Assembly: GCA_903832735.1 (NCBI GenBank)
Contig: CAILCO010000044.1
Span: 1 to 42,072 of the forward strand
Length of the DNA stretch: 42,072 bases
From: an uncultured Sterolibacterium sp.
Lineage (GTDB): Bacteria; Pseudomonadota; Gammaproteobacteria; Burkholderiales; Rhodocyclaceae
Direction of reading: 5' to 3'
The position numbers were made by a program, and so were the translations under genes. The notes below the pieces were generated by a model, which had not been told where the DNA came from, did no database searches, and saw nothing but the letters and a program-made list of their open reading frames with translations. Below are positions 1 to 8,543 of the stretch, piece by piece. The first letter of the stretch is position 1. Each line of letters starts with the position of its first letter.

Positions 1-282
1 CAATGTCCCGATGAGCCTTGCCAATTCTCTCGTCCTCATTTTGCATCTCCTGGCTCCAGCGCCCGTGCGCTATGTAGCCAGTATCCACTTCCACAGGCTC
101 GCTAGATGAGCCAGCCACGTTATTCGCTAAATGAGCCTATAGAAAAGATAGATTTGATTCGGTTCTCTCGGAATCATGCAGTCTATGGCGAAGATCTTTA
201 GCTGCGCAATACATGTCCAAGTTGGCCAGTTTGCTCACACGCATGGTGATCGGTGGAGTTGGGTACATTTTGAGAATTTGCT
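1..282. other. Non-coding start of window with short direct repeats
   Basis: No convincing gene is seen here. A 14-base direct repeat, TCGCTA(G/A)ATGAGCC, occurs at 99-112 and 124-137, 25 bases apart, and its ATGAGCC core also occurs at 11-17. The first copy is also part of an inverted repeat, GGCTC at 96-100 with GAGCC at 108-112. The base composition is closer to even than in the rest of the window. The stretch could be the tail of an unseen upstream locus or a control region for the large sensor gene that follows. No clear sigma-70 promoter was recognised. Confidence 0.4.
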
Positions 283-3200
283 ATGACTACAGCTAGTCAA
301 ACGACTCCGCCGGGCACCGAAAAGCGAAACGTGATGGGGCGCTCACTCGTAGGATTGGTGTTAGTCGCCATATTGCCGTTGTTGATCTTCGGCGGCGGCA
401 TTGCCTGGGTAATCGTCGATCAGAAAACTGATACGATCGCGGCCGAATTGAGCAGCACCGCTCGCGCACTTAGCATCGCTGTCGATCGTCAGTTGCTCAG
501 CCAATTTACCGCAATGGAAGTGCTGGCCACCGATGTTAGCCTTGACAGTGGCAATCTCGAGGCATTTCGCGACAGGGCACAGCGAGTGCTGGCTAGTCAT
601 GACGAGTGGCGGAGCGTGAACCTCATCGATCCGCATACCCACCAGTTGATTTTGAGCACCGCCTCGTTACCCGGTTCCCCGCCCAAGACCATGGTCCCTG
701 AAGCGGTCGACCACGTAGTGAAGACGCGCAGTTCAGAGATAGCCGGTGTCTTCATTACCGGCAAGGTACTCAAGGATCCTTTGGTTCTGATGCTTACGCC
801 GGTGTTGAAGGACGGCCAGGTACGCTATGTAATCTCGGTCGGGATGCACACTCAAACGATGAGCAGAATTTTCGCCGACCAGCATCTTTCGTCGACCTGG
901 ACTGGAGCTGTCATAGATGCCAAGATGGTCTTGGCCGGGCGTTCGCGTGATGCGGAGCGCTACGTCGGTCTGCGCGCAACCCCGTCTTTGGCAGACCGCA
1001 TCGCCGCCAGCGCGAGCGGTATGTTCACGGCGCTGAACCAGGAGGGAGCCGCTGTCTATACCGTTTTCAGTCGCTCGCCGCTGACGCACTGGTCCGTAGT
1101 CATTGGCGTCCCCGCGGCCGAGGTGGAAGGACCGATCCGAAGTCTGCTGCTGAAACTGGCGGCCGCCGGTGGCGCCTTGATGGCGTTTTCACTGATTCTG
1201 ACTGCCATCGTGGGACGCGGAATTGCCCGGCGACGAAGTGCCTACGAACGAGCGCTAAATGAAAGCCAGTCGCGGCTTGAGCGTTCCATCGCCGATTTTG
1301 CCGACTTGGTTGCACGCGTTCCGCTGGGTATCTACAGGTTCAGGATGCTCAAAGAAGGCAACTATCGATTCGACTTTGTCAGCGAGAAATGGTGCGGACT
1401 AATCGGCGTCACAGCCGAAGAAGTGGCCACGGATGCAAATGCCGCATTCGCCCGCATCCATCCCGACGACCTGGCGGAATTTGTCCGTCTCAACGAGACA
1501 GTGCGTACCACGTTACAGCCGTTTGTCTGGGAAGGAAGAGCGGTGCGGCCTGAGGGGCAGGTCTGGCTGCACATCGAATCTTCGCCGACCACTTTGCCGA
1601 ACGGCGACGTCCTCTGGAACGGCATAACCTATGACATCACTGAACGCAAGCGCTTGGAGCAGGAACGGGAGCAATACTGGCGCTTCTTTCAACTATCCAC
1701 CGATCCGATGTGCATCGCCGACCCCTTCGGCTGTTTTAGGCAAGTCAACCCCGCCTTCGTAACACTGACCGGGTATTCGGAAAGCGATCTGGTCTCGAAA
1801 CCGTTCCTGGATTTTGTCGTTGCCGAGGACCGTCAGCGAACTTCTGAGGAAATGAGTCTCCAGGTCTCGCTCCGACCTTCATTGTTCTTCGAGAATCGCT
1901 ATTTACGCAAGGATGGCGAGGTGCTGTACTTGGCGTGGACGGCATACTACGATAAGGACGACGGTGTTACTTATGCTACGGCGCGGGATATCACCCAGAT
2001 CAAGAAAGCAGAAACTGTCGTAAAGGAAGCGCGCGAGCTGGTCGACGATGCTCAGAAAATGGCGCAACTGGGCGGTTGGAAATATGATGTTAAGACACGA
2101 CGGGTTACGTGGACCGATGAGGTGTATCGCATTCACGGCGTCGGCAAGGAATACAACCCTGCCGACCCAAGCGACGATATCAGGTTTTACTCGCCAGACG
2201 ATACTAAGCGCATTACCGAAGCATTTAATAAGGCCATCGCTAGCGGCATTCCTTACGATCTCGAGATCCGGCTGATCCGACAGGATGGCGAGCGCATCTG
2301 GGTAAGGACGACCGGCACACCGCATCTGGAAGGCAATAAGGTTGCCAGCGTTACCGGATATATTATCGACATCTCGTCGCGCAAGCAGATTGAACAAGAT
2401 CTTCGCGTCGCTGCGACGGCATTTGAGACGCAGGAAGGCATGCTGATTGCCGATAGCGACAAGGTCATTCTTAGGGTCAACCGGGCCTTCACCGAAATCA
2501 CCGGCTATTCCGCCGACGAAGCGGTGGGGCGCAAGACCAATCTGCTCAAGTCGGGTCGTCATGATGCGGCGTTTTATGCCCAGATGTGGGAGCGTCTCAA
2601 GGAGCACGGCACTTGGCATGGAGAAATCTGGAACCGGCGCAGGGACGGCAACATTTACCCCGAATGGCTCACCATCACCGCGGTGACGGGAGACAACGGC
2701 GAGGTCAGCCATTACGTCGGGACGCTGACAGACATCAGCCTGCGCAAGGCGGCTGAAGACGAAATCAAGCATTTGGCCTTCTACGACCCCCTAACCCGCC
2801 TGCCCAACCGACGGCTCTTGATGGATCGGCTGAAGCAGGCTCTGGCCGACAGTGGTCGCAGTGGACACGAAGGGGCGCTGCTGTTCGTCGATCTGGATAA
2901 TTTCAAAACGCTCAATGACACACTTGGGCACGACGTCGGCGACCTGCTGTTACAACAGGTCGCACAGCGACTCAGCGCCTGCATCCGCGAGGGCGACACG
3001 GTGGCCCGGTTGGGTGGCGACGAGTTTGTGGTCATGCTCAAAGATCTGAGCAAAAGTCCTCGGGAGGCGGCTAGCCAAACCGAGAATATCGGCGAGAAGA
3101 TCCTCGTCGCCTGCAATCAACCGTATCTGCTCGCAGGTCACCCCCACCACAGCACCCCGAGCATTGGTGCCACGCTGTTCAATGACCATGAGTTGACTGT

Positions 3201-4071
3201 CGATGAGTTATTGAAACGGGCAGATTTGGCGATGTACGAGGCGAAAGCGTCAGGCCGCAACACCTTGCGTTTCTTCGATCCGGAAATGCAGGCGACAGTC
3301 ACGGTCCGTGCCACACTGGAAGCCGATCTCCGCCAGGCGCTTGAGCGCCACGAGTTTCGTCTCTACTATCAAGCGCAGGTCGGTAAAGAAGGTCACATGA
3401 CCGGCGCCGAAGCGCTGCTGCGATGGCATCATCCCACGCGGGGTGTGGTGTTTCCGGCTGAGTTCGTTCCGCTGGCCGAGGAGACTGGACTGATCCTACC
3501 TCTCGGCCACTGGGTTCTGGAGACTGCCTGCGCCCAACTTGCGGCCTGGGCTGCGCAGCCTGGAACGGCCCACCTGACGCTGGCCATCAATGTCAGCGCC
3601 CGCCAGTTATACTGCCCCGACTTTGTTGATCAGGTTCTGGCGGTACTCGCTCGAACCGGCGCTGATCCAGGCAAACTCAAGCTCGAATTGACTGAGCGCA
3701 TGCTCATTGACGGTCGCGAAGATATCATTGTCAAAATGACGGCGCTCAAAGCAAAAGGCTTGGGTTTCTCGCTGGACGACTTCGGCACGGGCTACTCCTC
3801 GCTCTCCTACCTTAAACGCCTGCCCCTTGATCAGTTGAAAATAGACCAGAGCTTCGTCCGAGACATCCTCATCGACCCCAACGATGCCACCATTGCCAAG
3901 ACTATCGTGGCCTTGGCGCGAAGCATGGGTCTGGGGGTCATCGCTGAGGGGGTCGAGACCGAAGCACAGCGCGATGTTCTTGCCGAAAATGGCTGCCAAG
4001 ACTATCAAGGCTATCTGTTCAGTCACCCACTGCCGCTGGAAGAATTTGAATCTCATGTCCAGCGCGGATAA
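283..4071 (+). CDS. Membrane sensor with dCache-like, four PAS, GGDEF and EAL domains
   Basis: Predicted cyclic di-GMP turnover protein of 1262 residues, anchored in the inner membrane. A membrane segment lies at about 21-45, a periplasmic dCache-like sensor at about 46-285 and a second membrane segment at about 288-311. Four PAS-type modules follow at about 329-456, 466-578, 587-698 and 706-825. The GGDEF domain (about 833-990) has an intact G911-G-D-E-F motif preceded by RL. The EAL domain (about 1005-1255) has E1043-A-L, plus LELTER, DDFGTGYSS and EGVET, so both diguanylate cyclase and phosphodiesterase sites look complete. Which activity dominates cannot be told. Start: ATG at 283 with only a weak GAGAA upstream; an ATG 17 codons later would still keep the first membrane segment. 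It stands alone; the next gene begins 95 bases downstream. Confidence 0.93.
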   Translation: MTTASQTTPPGTEKRNVMGRSLVGLVLVAILPLLIFGGGIAWVIVDQKTDTIAAELSSTARALSIAVDRQLLSQFTAMEVLATDVSLDSGNLEAFRDRAQRVLASHDEWRSVNLIDPHTHQLILSTASLPGSPPKTMVPEAVDHVVKTRSSEIAGVFITGKVLKDPLVLMLTPVLKDGQVRYVISVGMHTQTMSRIFADQHLSSTWTGAVIDAKMVLAGRSRDAERYVGLRATPSLADRIAASASGMFTALNQEGAAVYTVFSRSPLTHWSVVIGVPAAEVEGPIRSLLLKLAAAGGALMAFSLILTAIVGRGIARRRSAYERALNESQSRLERSIADFADLVARVPLGIYRFRMLKEGNYRFDFVSEKWCGLIGVTAEEVATDANAAFARIHPDDLAEFVRLNETVRTTLQPFVWEGRAVRPEGQVWLHIESSPTTLPNGDVLWNGITYDITERKRLEQEREQYWRFFQLSTDPMCIADPFGCFRQVNPAFVTLTGYSESDLVSKPFLDFVVAEDRQRTSEEMSLQVSLRPSLFFENRYLRKDGEVLYLAWTAYYDKDDGVTYATARDITQIKKAETVVKEARELVDDAQKMAQLGGWKYDVKTRRVTWTDEVYRIHGVGKEYNPADPSDDIRFYSPDDTKRITEAFNKAIASGIPYDLEIRLIRQDGERIWVRTTGTPHLEGNKVASVTGYIIDISSRKQIEQDLRVAATAFETQEGMLIADSDKVILRVNRAFTEITGYSADEAVGRKTNLLKSGRHDAAFYAQMWERLKEHGTWHGEIWNRRRDGNIYPEWLTITAVTGDNGEVSHYVGTLTDISLRKAAEDEIKHLAFYDPLTRLPNRRLLMDRLKQALADSGRSGHEGALLFVDLDNFKTLNDTLGHDVGDLLLQQVAQRLSACIREGDTVARLGGDEFVVMLKDLSKSPREAASQTENIGEKILVACNQPYLLAGHPHHSTPSIGATLFNDHELTVDELLKRADLAMYEAKASGRNTLRFFDPEMQATVTVRATLEADLRQALERHEFRLYYQAQVGKEGHMTGAEALLRWHHPTRGVVFPAEFVPLAEETGLILPLGHWVLETACAQLAAWAAQPGTAHLTLAINVSARQLYCPDFVDQVLAVLARTGADPGKLKLELTERMLIDGREDIIVKMTALKAKGLGFSLDDFGTGYSSLSYLKRLPLDQLKIDQSFVRDILIDPNDATIAKTIVALARSMGLGVIAEGVETEAQRDVLAENGCQDYQGYLFSHPLPLEEFESHVQRG

Positions 4072-4166
4072 CACGGCCAGTTGTTTGCGAGCGAAGCGCT
4101 TGAAGTGGCTGGCTCTAGCGAATTCGGCTTCGCCGTCCAGCCATTGCTAAGGATAGCTCTCGCCCC

Positions 4167-4862
4167 ATGACGATCTGGGATACCACCGCGCTGAACAGCG
4201 CGGGCTTGAACCTGCAAGCCGTTTTCAATCTCGATGAGTTGCCTGCGGAGATCGTCGCGGAATTGAGATGCCGCTTCGATCCCGGGCATCGCTATCGTCA
4301 GCTTATTTTGCTCGGCCACGGCGGCAAGGCCCTGTGGGCGTCGGTCAGGGCATCCGGGATCGTCTCGGAAAATCCTATCGATGATTTCAGCGTCAGGACG
4401 GTAACGTCATGGTTTGCGCAGCAGTTCGGCGACAATTGTCATGCGATCATCTATCCGGGGAGCGACGCGGTGAGGCTGCAGGCACTCGGCAAAATCGCCG
4501 GCTGGCACCACGCTTCCCCGATGATGATAGGCATAGACAAGGAGTGGGGTACCTGGTTCGCGTACCGTGCAGTGGTCCTGGCGGATACCGAGCTTCAGCC
4601 AACCAGGCCGGTTGACAGCGAGTCTCCCTGCCTGACATGTCGACACAAGATCTGCATCGCCAGTTGCCCGGCGTCCGCCCTCGATGGAGGCGCGTTCGAT
4701 CTTGGGCAATGCGTTGCTTACCGCAAGCGCAGCGACTCGAGTTGCAAGGCCACCTGTCTGGCACGCGTCAGTTGCCCTGTGGGGTCCGCCCATCGCTATT
4801 GTGCAGAACAGATTCGCCATGCCTACTCGATTTCCATGGCGAGCATCGAACGCCACACCTGA
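4167..4862 (+). CDS. Small cysteine-rich iron-sulfur protein, QueG-like C-terminal module
   Basis: 231-residue cytoplasmic protein. The C-terminal third carries nine cysteines: C155-x2-C158-x4-C163-x3-C167 resembles a 4Fe-4S ferredoxin or epoxyqueuosine-reductase motif, and C182, C193, C197, C203 and C212 follow. The N-terminal 150 residues recall the cobalamin/substrate region of QueG-type proteins, but the protein is far shorter than QueG (about 350-380) and lacks its C-terminal HEAT part. The function is therefore unknown; an electron-transfer or reductase role is inferred from the cysteines. Start ATG at 4167 with AAGGATAG at a rather long spacing. The gene converges on gcvH with an 11-base gap and has no same-strand partner. 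Confidence 0.75.
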   Translation: MTIWDTTALNSAGLNLQAVFNLDELPAEIVAELRCRFDPGHRYRQLILLGHGGKALWASVRASGIVSENPIDDFSVRTVTSWFAQQFGDNCHAIIYPGSDAVRLQALGKIAGWHHASPMMIGIDKEWGTWFAYRAVVLADTELQPTRPVDSESPCLTCRHKICIASCPASALDGGAFDLGQCVAYRKRSDSSCKATCLARVSCPVGSAHRYCAEQIRHAYSISMASIERHT

Positions 4863-4873
4863 ACTACGCCTTC

Positions 4874-5269
4874 CTATTCATTCTCCGCGGCCGTGACGTA
4901 CGCACCGGCATCCTGCAGGGCGCCGAGTTCGGCGGCGCAGCGCGCGGCATCATGCGCTTTGATCTTGAACAGCCAGACGTCGTAGGCATCCTGGTTGATG
5001 CTCTCCGGAGCGTCGGCGGCGGCCTGGTTGGTTGCGACGATTTCGCCCGAGACCGGCGCATGGATGTCCGAAGCGGCCTTGACCGACTCGACCATGGCAC
5101 ATTCGGCGCCGGCCTCGAAGGTCCGGCCGATCTCCGGCAGTTCGAGGAAGACGATGTCGCCCAGGGTTTCCTGGGCGTGGTCGGTGATGCCCACCGTGAT
5201 CAGGCTGTCGCCGTCCTGGCGGGCCCATTCGTGGGTCTTGGCGTACTTGAGGTCTGCCGGGACGTGCAT
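4874..5269 (-). CDS. gcvH: Glycine cleavage system H protein
   Basis: Lipoyl carrier protein of the glycine cleavage complex. It shuttles the aminomethyl group between the P, T and L proteins in the cytoplasm. The 131-residue length is normal. The lipoylation site is K64 in ESVKAAS, and the HEWA and GDIVFLELP segments are typical of the family. ATG at 5267-5269 is preceded by GGAGAG on the minus strand. The gcvP and gcvT partners are not in the window, so the gene is unlinked or truncated from its operon. A sigma-70-like promoter at 5433-5461 gives a leader of about 155 bases that can form a sizeable hairpin. Confidence 0.96.
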   Translation of the reverse strand: MHVPADLKYAKTHEWARQDGDSLITVGITDHAQETLGDIVFLELPEIGRTFEAGAECAMVESVKAASDIHAPVSGEIVATNQAAADAPESINQDAYDVWLFKIKAHDAARCAAELGALQDAGAYVTAAENE

Positions 5270-5350
5270 GGAAACTCTCCGTAATCGGGAAACAGAAATC
5301 TTGTGACTCTCGTTGTTGCAGGCGGGACGACGAACATCACTATGGTCGCC

Positions 5351-5388
5351 GCAGCACGACCTGGTGCCCGACTTGTACCACCTGCTGC
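5351..5388 (-). promoter_or_regulatory. Structured leader hairpin of gcvH
   Basis: In the gcvH leader, TGCTGC (5383-5388) pairs with GCAGCA (5351-5356). Inside it, CACC (5379-5382) pairs with GGTG (5363-5366), leaving a six-base bulge on one side. The glycine riboswitch consensus was looked for and not recognised. The element may be a control structure or a chance fold. Confidence 0.35.
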
Positions 5389-5432
5389 CTTGACGCTCAT
5401 TAAGCGCCCGGCCCGTCCCGCGGCCGGCTGCG

Positions 5433-5461
5433 ATTATGCCGGCTCGGCCCGGCAGTGGCAA
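5433..5461 (-). promoter_or_regulatory. Sigma-70-like promoter for gcvH
   Basis: On the minus strand TTGCCA (5456-5461) and CATAAT (5433-5438) are separated by exactly 17 bases. Transcription would start near 5426 and run about 155 bases before the gcvH ATG. Confidence 0.6.
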
Positions 5462-5465
5462 GGCT

Positions 5466-5479
5466 GGTAGAATCTCGGC
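5466..5479 (+). promoter_or_regulatory. Possible -10 element giving a leaderless hydrolase mRNA
   Basis: GGTAGAATCTCGGC ends directly before the ATG at 5480. TAGAAT (5468-5473) is a good -10 match, and a start seven bases downstream would fall on the ATG itself. No good -35 is visible. Nearly the same 14 bases, GGTAGAATCGCGGC, occur at 7857-7870 ahead of the M50 protease gene. Confidence 0.35.
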
Positions 5480-6349
5480 ATGGCAACGTCCACCTCCGAA
5501 TTCATCGAACTGCGCGGCATGCGCACTCACGTCCGCTGCTGGGGTCCGGCCTCGGCGCCGGTGCTGTTCCTGCTCCACGGCTGGATGGACGTCTCGGCCA
5601 GTTTCCAGTTTCTGGTCGATGCCTTTTCCCGCGAGTGGCGAGTCGTCGCCCCAGACTGGCGCGGCTTCGGCGGCTCGCAATGGAACAATCACGCCTACTG
5701 GTTCCCCGATTACATCGCCGATCTCGATCTGCTGCTCGACCATTATTCGCCGGATCGGCCGACCTGCCTGATCGGCCACAGCCTGGGCGGCAACGCCGCC
5801 TGCCTCTATGCCGGCATTCGTCCCGAGCGCGTGGCAACGGTGGTAACCCTGGAAGGCTTCGGCCTCTATGTCAGCGAAAAGGACGAGGCGCCCGAGCGCT
5901 ACGGCAAATGGCTGGCGGGATTGCGTGCCGGGCCGGCCTCCAATCGCTATGCCGATCGCGCCGCACTGGCTGCGCGCCTGCGCGCCGTGAATCCGCGCCT
6001 CTTGCCTTCCCAGGCGGATTTCCTCGTCCTGCATCTCGGTCAGGAAGCGGCGGACCGGAGCATCGTGGTGGCCGCCGACCCCTATCACAAACTGCCCAGT
6101 CCGATTCTCTACCACCTCGACGACGCCAAGGCCTGCTGGCGCAGGGTCAAGGTTCCGGTGCTGTGGATCGCGGCCCGGGACTCGTTCATCATGAAGCGTT
6201 TTTCCGGCGCCGAGGGCGAGGCCGACTATCGCGAGCGGATCGCCTGCTTCTCCGATATCCGCGTCGAGATGCTCGAGGATGCCGGGCACAACATGCATCA
6301 CGACCAGCCGCAGCGTCTGGCGCAGTTGATCGAGGCGTTCCTGCCATGA
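5480..6349 (+). CDS. Alpha/beta hydrolase
   Basis: 289-residue cytoplasmic alpha/beta-fold hydrolase. The oxyanion-hole HGW is at about 33-35 and the nucleophile elbow G-H-S101-L-G-G is intact. The acid is probably D234 (AARDSF) and the base H270 (AGHNMHH), giving a complete catalytic triad. No signal peptide is seen. The substrate is unknown; relatives act on esters, epoxides or carbon-carbon bonds. There is no Shine-Dalgarno sequence before the ATG, which fits a leaderless transcript from the adjacent -10-like element. The stop overlaps the start of the PHP gene (ATGA), indicating translational coupling. Confidence 0.9.
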   Translation: MATSTSEFIELRGMRTHVRCWGPASAPVLFLLHGWMDVSASFQFLVDAFSREWRVVAPDWRGFGGSQWNNHAYWFPDYIADLDLLLDHYSPDRPTCLIGHSLGGNAACLYAGIRPERVATVVTLEGFGLYVSEKDEAPERYGKWLAGLRAGPASNRYADRAALAARLRAVNPRLLPSQADFLVLHLGQEAADRSIVVAADPYHKLPSPILYHLDDAKACWRRVKVPVLWIAARDSFIMKRFSGAEGEADYRERIACFSDIRVEMLEDAGHNMHHDQPQRLAQLIEAFLP

Positions 6350-7215
6350 GCGCCGCACGCCGTTTCGTCAATGCTGCCGTGAACAACGCCGACATGCATT
6401 GCCATTCGACGGTCTCGGACGGTCTGCTCTCGCCCGCCGAGGTGGTCCGTCGGGCCCACGGCAACGGCGTCGACCTGCTCGCGCTGACCGACCACGACGA
6501 GGTCGGCGGCTTGGTCGAAGCGCGCAGGACGGCGGATGAACTGGGCATGGCCTTTGTCGACGGCGTAGAGGTATCGGTTTCCTGGGGCGACGACACCACG
6601 GTGCATATCGTCGCCCTGAATATCGATACCGATAATCCCGGCCTTGTGGGCGGACTGGCGCAGGTCAGGAGCGGGCGCGACTCGCGCGCCATGGAGATGG
6701 CGGCGGAGTTGGCCAAGGTCGGCATCCACGGCGCCTACGAGGGCGCCTTGCGCTATGCCGGCAATCCGGCCCTGATCAGTCGTGCGCACTTTGCCCGGCA
6801 TATCGCCGAGCAGGGCCTGGTGCGCGATGTCAAATCGGTGTTCGACCACTGGCTGGCCAAGGGCAAACCCGGCTATGTCGAGCATTCCTGGGCCACATTG
6901 GAACAGGCCCTGGGCTGGATACGCGGCGCCGGCGGGGTGGCGGTGCTGGCGCATCCCGGGCGCTTCCGCCTGAGCGGCAAGGAGTTGCGCAGCCTGCTCG
7001 GCGAATTCAAGGAGCAGGGCGGCGCTGCCATCGAGGTGCTCTCCGGCGCGCATTCCACGCAGCAAGTGAACGAGTTCACCAGGCTCGCCCGCGAGTTCCA
7101 GTTTGCCGCGTCGCGCGCCTCGGATTTCCACGGTCCGGGCGAGAGCTGGATCGATCTGGGCCGGTTGCCGCCCTTGCCCGACAGGCTGACGCCGGTATGG
7201 CAACTGTTCCTGTAG
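6346..7215 (+). CDS. PHP-domain phosphoesterase, RNase AM / nucleoside bisphosphatase family
   Basis: 289-residue metal-dependent phosphoesterase of the YciV/TrpH group. Members remove 5'-nucleotides from short RNAs or dephosphorylate 3',5'-nucleoside bisphosphates. PHP motifs visible are H18-x-H20 near the N terminus, T-D49-H50-D, the GVEVS segment, AHPGR and a C-terminal ASDFHGPGE. The start is ATG at 6346, overlapping the hydrolase stop by four bases. The open frame extends far upstream, but only as a shadow of the hydrolase gene. YciO follows four bases downstream, a pairing common in proteobacteria. The RNA-maturation role comes from the family, not from this sequence. Confidence 0.9.
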   Translation: MSAARRFVNAAVNNADMHCHSTVSDGLLSPAEVVRRAHGNGVDLLALTDHDEVGGLVEARRTADELGMAFVDGVEVSVSWGDDTTVHIVALNIDTDNPGLVGGLAQVRSGRDSRAMEMAAELAKVGIHGAYEGALRYAGNPALISRAHFARHIAEQGLVRDVKSVFDHWLAKGKPGYVEHSWATLEQALGWIRGAGGVAVLAHPGRFRLSGKELRSLLGEFKEQGGAAIEVLSGAHSTQQVNEFTRLAREFQFAASRASDFHGPGESWIDLGRLPPLPDRLTPVWQLFL

Positions 7216-7219
7216 CGCC

Positions 7220-7846
7220 GTGGCACAGTTTTTCAGCATCCATCCGGAGCATCCGCAGCCGCGCCTGATCAAGCAGGCGGCGGAGATCATTCGCGGCGGC
7301 GGTCTGGCGGCGATTCCCTCGGACTCCGCCTACGCCCTCTGCGGCCATCTCGGCGACGCCAGCCTGCTGGCGCGGATTCGCAGCATCCGCGGCGTCGATG
7401 ATCGCCATCTGTTCACGCTGATGTGCCGCGACCTTTCGGAAATTGCCACCTATGCCCGCGTCGACAATGCCCAGTTTCGCCTGCTGAAGAGCGCGACGCC
7501 GGGCAGCTATACCTTCATCCTCGAGGGCAGCAAGGAGTTGCCGCGGCGGGTTTTGCATCCGAAGCGCAAGACCATAGGCTTGCGCGTGCCCGACCATATG
7601 CTGGTGCAAGCACTCCTGGCCGAACTCGATCAGCCGCTGCTCACCTCGACCCTGATCCTGCCCGCAGATACTGCGCCGCTCTCCGATGCCGAGGAGATCC
7701 GCGACAGTCTCGGCAAGCGCCTCGATCTGGTGATCGATGGCGGACCCTGCGGCTCGGAGATGACCACCATGATCAATCTCGTCGGCGGCGTCCCCGAACT
7801 GATCCGCCGCGGCCGCGGCTCGCTCCAGCCCTTCGGGCTGGAGTAG
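7220..7846 (+). CDS. yciO: YciO-type protein of the Sua5/YrdC/TsaC family
   Basis: 208 residues, covering one YrdC-like dsRNA/nucleotide-binding domain. The IPSDSAYALCGH and HLFTLMCRDLSEIA segments match the YciO branch of the threonylcarbamoyl-AMP synthase family. YciO relatives may help form t6A in tRNA, but the main enzyme is usually TsaC, so the role is uncertain. The start is GTG at 7220, four bases after the PHP stop, so translation is probably coupled. The last codons form a perfect nine-base-pair hairpin that ends at the stop codon. Confidence 0.88.
   Translation: MAQFFSIHPEHPQPRLIKQAAEIIRGGGLAAIPSDSAYALCGHLGDASLLARIRSIRGVDDRHLFTLMCRDLSEIATYARVDNAQFRLLKSATPGSYTFILEGSKELPRRVLHPKRKTIGLRVPDHMLVQALLAELDQPLLTSTLILPADTAPLSDAEEIRDSLGKRLDLVIDGGPCGSEMTTMINLVGGVPELIRRGRGSLQPFGLE
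7823..7843 (+). terminator. Hairpin at the end of yciO, possible terminator
   Basis: CTCCAGCCC (7823-7831) and GGGCTGGAG (7835-7843) form a perfect nine-base-pair stem with a three-base loop, directly abutting the TAG stop. Only a short T run (TTTT at 7853-7856) follows, nine bases later, so termination may be weak. Confidence 0.4.
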
Positions 7847-7856
7847 TCGCGATTTT

Positions 7857-7870
7857 GGTAGAATCGCGGC
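7857..7870 (+). promoter_or_regulatory. Possible -10 region ahead of the M50 protease and trpS
   Basis: GGTAGAATCGCGGC contains TAGAAT (7859-7864), 26 bases before the ATG at 7891. It differs at one of 14 positions from the element before the hydrolase at 5466. No convincing -35 is seen. Confidence 0.35.
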
Positions 7871-7890
7871 TTCGCTTATCCCCATCCCCT

Positions 7891-8538
7891 ATGGAACACA
7901 TGATCCAGACACTGGCGATCTACGCTCTGCCGGTGATATTCGCCATTACCCTGCACGAAGCCGCCCATGGCTATGTCGCTCGTCATTTCGGCGATCCGAC
8001 GGCGTGGCAGTTGGGGCGGGTCAGCTTGAATCCGCTGCGCCATATCGATCCGATCGGCACGATCCTGGTGCCGGTGATGCTGCTCACCCTGAGCGGCGGC
8101 GGGGTCATTTTCGGCTGGGCCAAGCCGGTGCCGGTGAATTTCGGCCGCCTGGATAATCCCAAGAAGGACATGCTCTGGGTCGCGATCGCCGGCCCGGCGG
8201 CGAATCTCTTCATGGCGCTCGCCTGGGCTGGCCTGCTCAAGTTCGCCGACGTCATGCCGGATAACGCCTATCTCGAACCGATGGCCAGGATGGGCTTGGC
8301 CGGCATCGAGATCAACGGCGCGCTGATGCTGCTCAACCTGTTGCCGATCCCGCCTCTGGATGGCGGCCGGATCATGGTCAGTCTGTTGCCGAATCGGCTG
8401 GCCTGGAAATTCGCCCAGATCGAGCGCTATGGATTTTTCATCCTGCTGGCGCTGCTGTTCACCCATGTGCTCGACATGGTCCTGCTGCCGCTGATGAACG
8501 GTTTCATCCTGCTACTTAAACTGCTCTTCAACTTCTAA
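7891..8538 (+). CDS. M50 site-2 protease family membrane metalloprotease
   Basis: 215-residue integral membrane zinc protease of the short S2P-like branch. The zinc motif is H22-E-A-A-H26 inside the first membrane segment, and the third ligand lies in PIPPLD157GG, the family NPDG-like motif. Four or more hydrophobic segments are present and no PDZ domain. Proteins of this subfamily often sit beside trpS and scpA in betaproteobacteria; their substrates are mostly unknown, and intramembrane proteolysis is inferred. ATG at 7891 was chosen; a second ATG at 7900 is also possible. trpS starts five bases downstream. Confidence 0.92.
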   Translation: MEHMIQTLAIYALPVIFAITLHEAAHGYVARHFGDPTAWQLGRVSLNPLRHIDPIGTILVPVMLLTLSGGGVIFGWAKPVPVNFGRLDNPKKDMLWVAIAGPAANLFMALAWAGLLKFADVMPDNAYLEPMARMGLAGIEINGALMLLNLLPIPPLDGGRIMVSLLPNRLAWKFAQIERYGFFILLALLFTHVLDMVLLPLMNGFILLLKLLFNF

Positions 8539-8543
8539 TTATT

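Noticed and set aside
5270-5430. Glycine riboswitch ahead of gcvH
   Set aside because: The conserved tandem aptamer features were not recognisable in the leader by eye.
4874-6358. Long minus-strand frame extending gcvH by hundreds of codons
   Set aside because: GcvH proteins are about 130 residues and a good ribosome-binding site precedes the ATG at 5269.
5455-7215. Apparent 586-codon frame that would fuse an upstream part to the PHP domain
   Set aside because: The first half overlaps the well supported hydrolase in another frame and is Arg/Pro-rich without a domain; the PHP protein begins normally at 6346.
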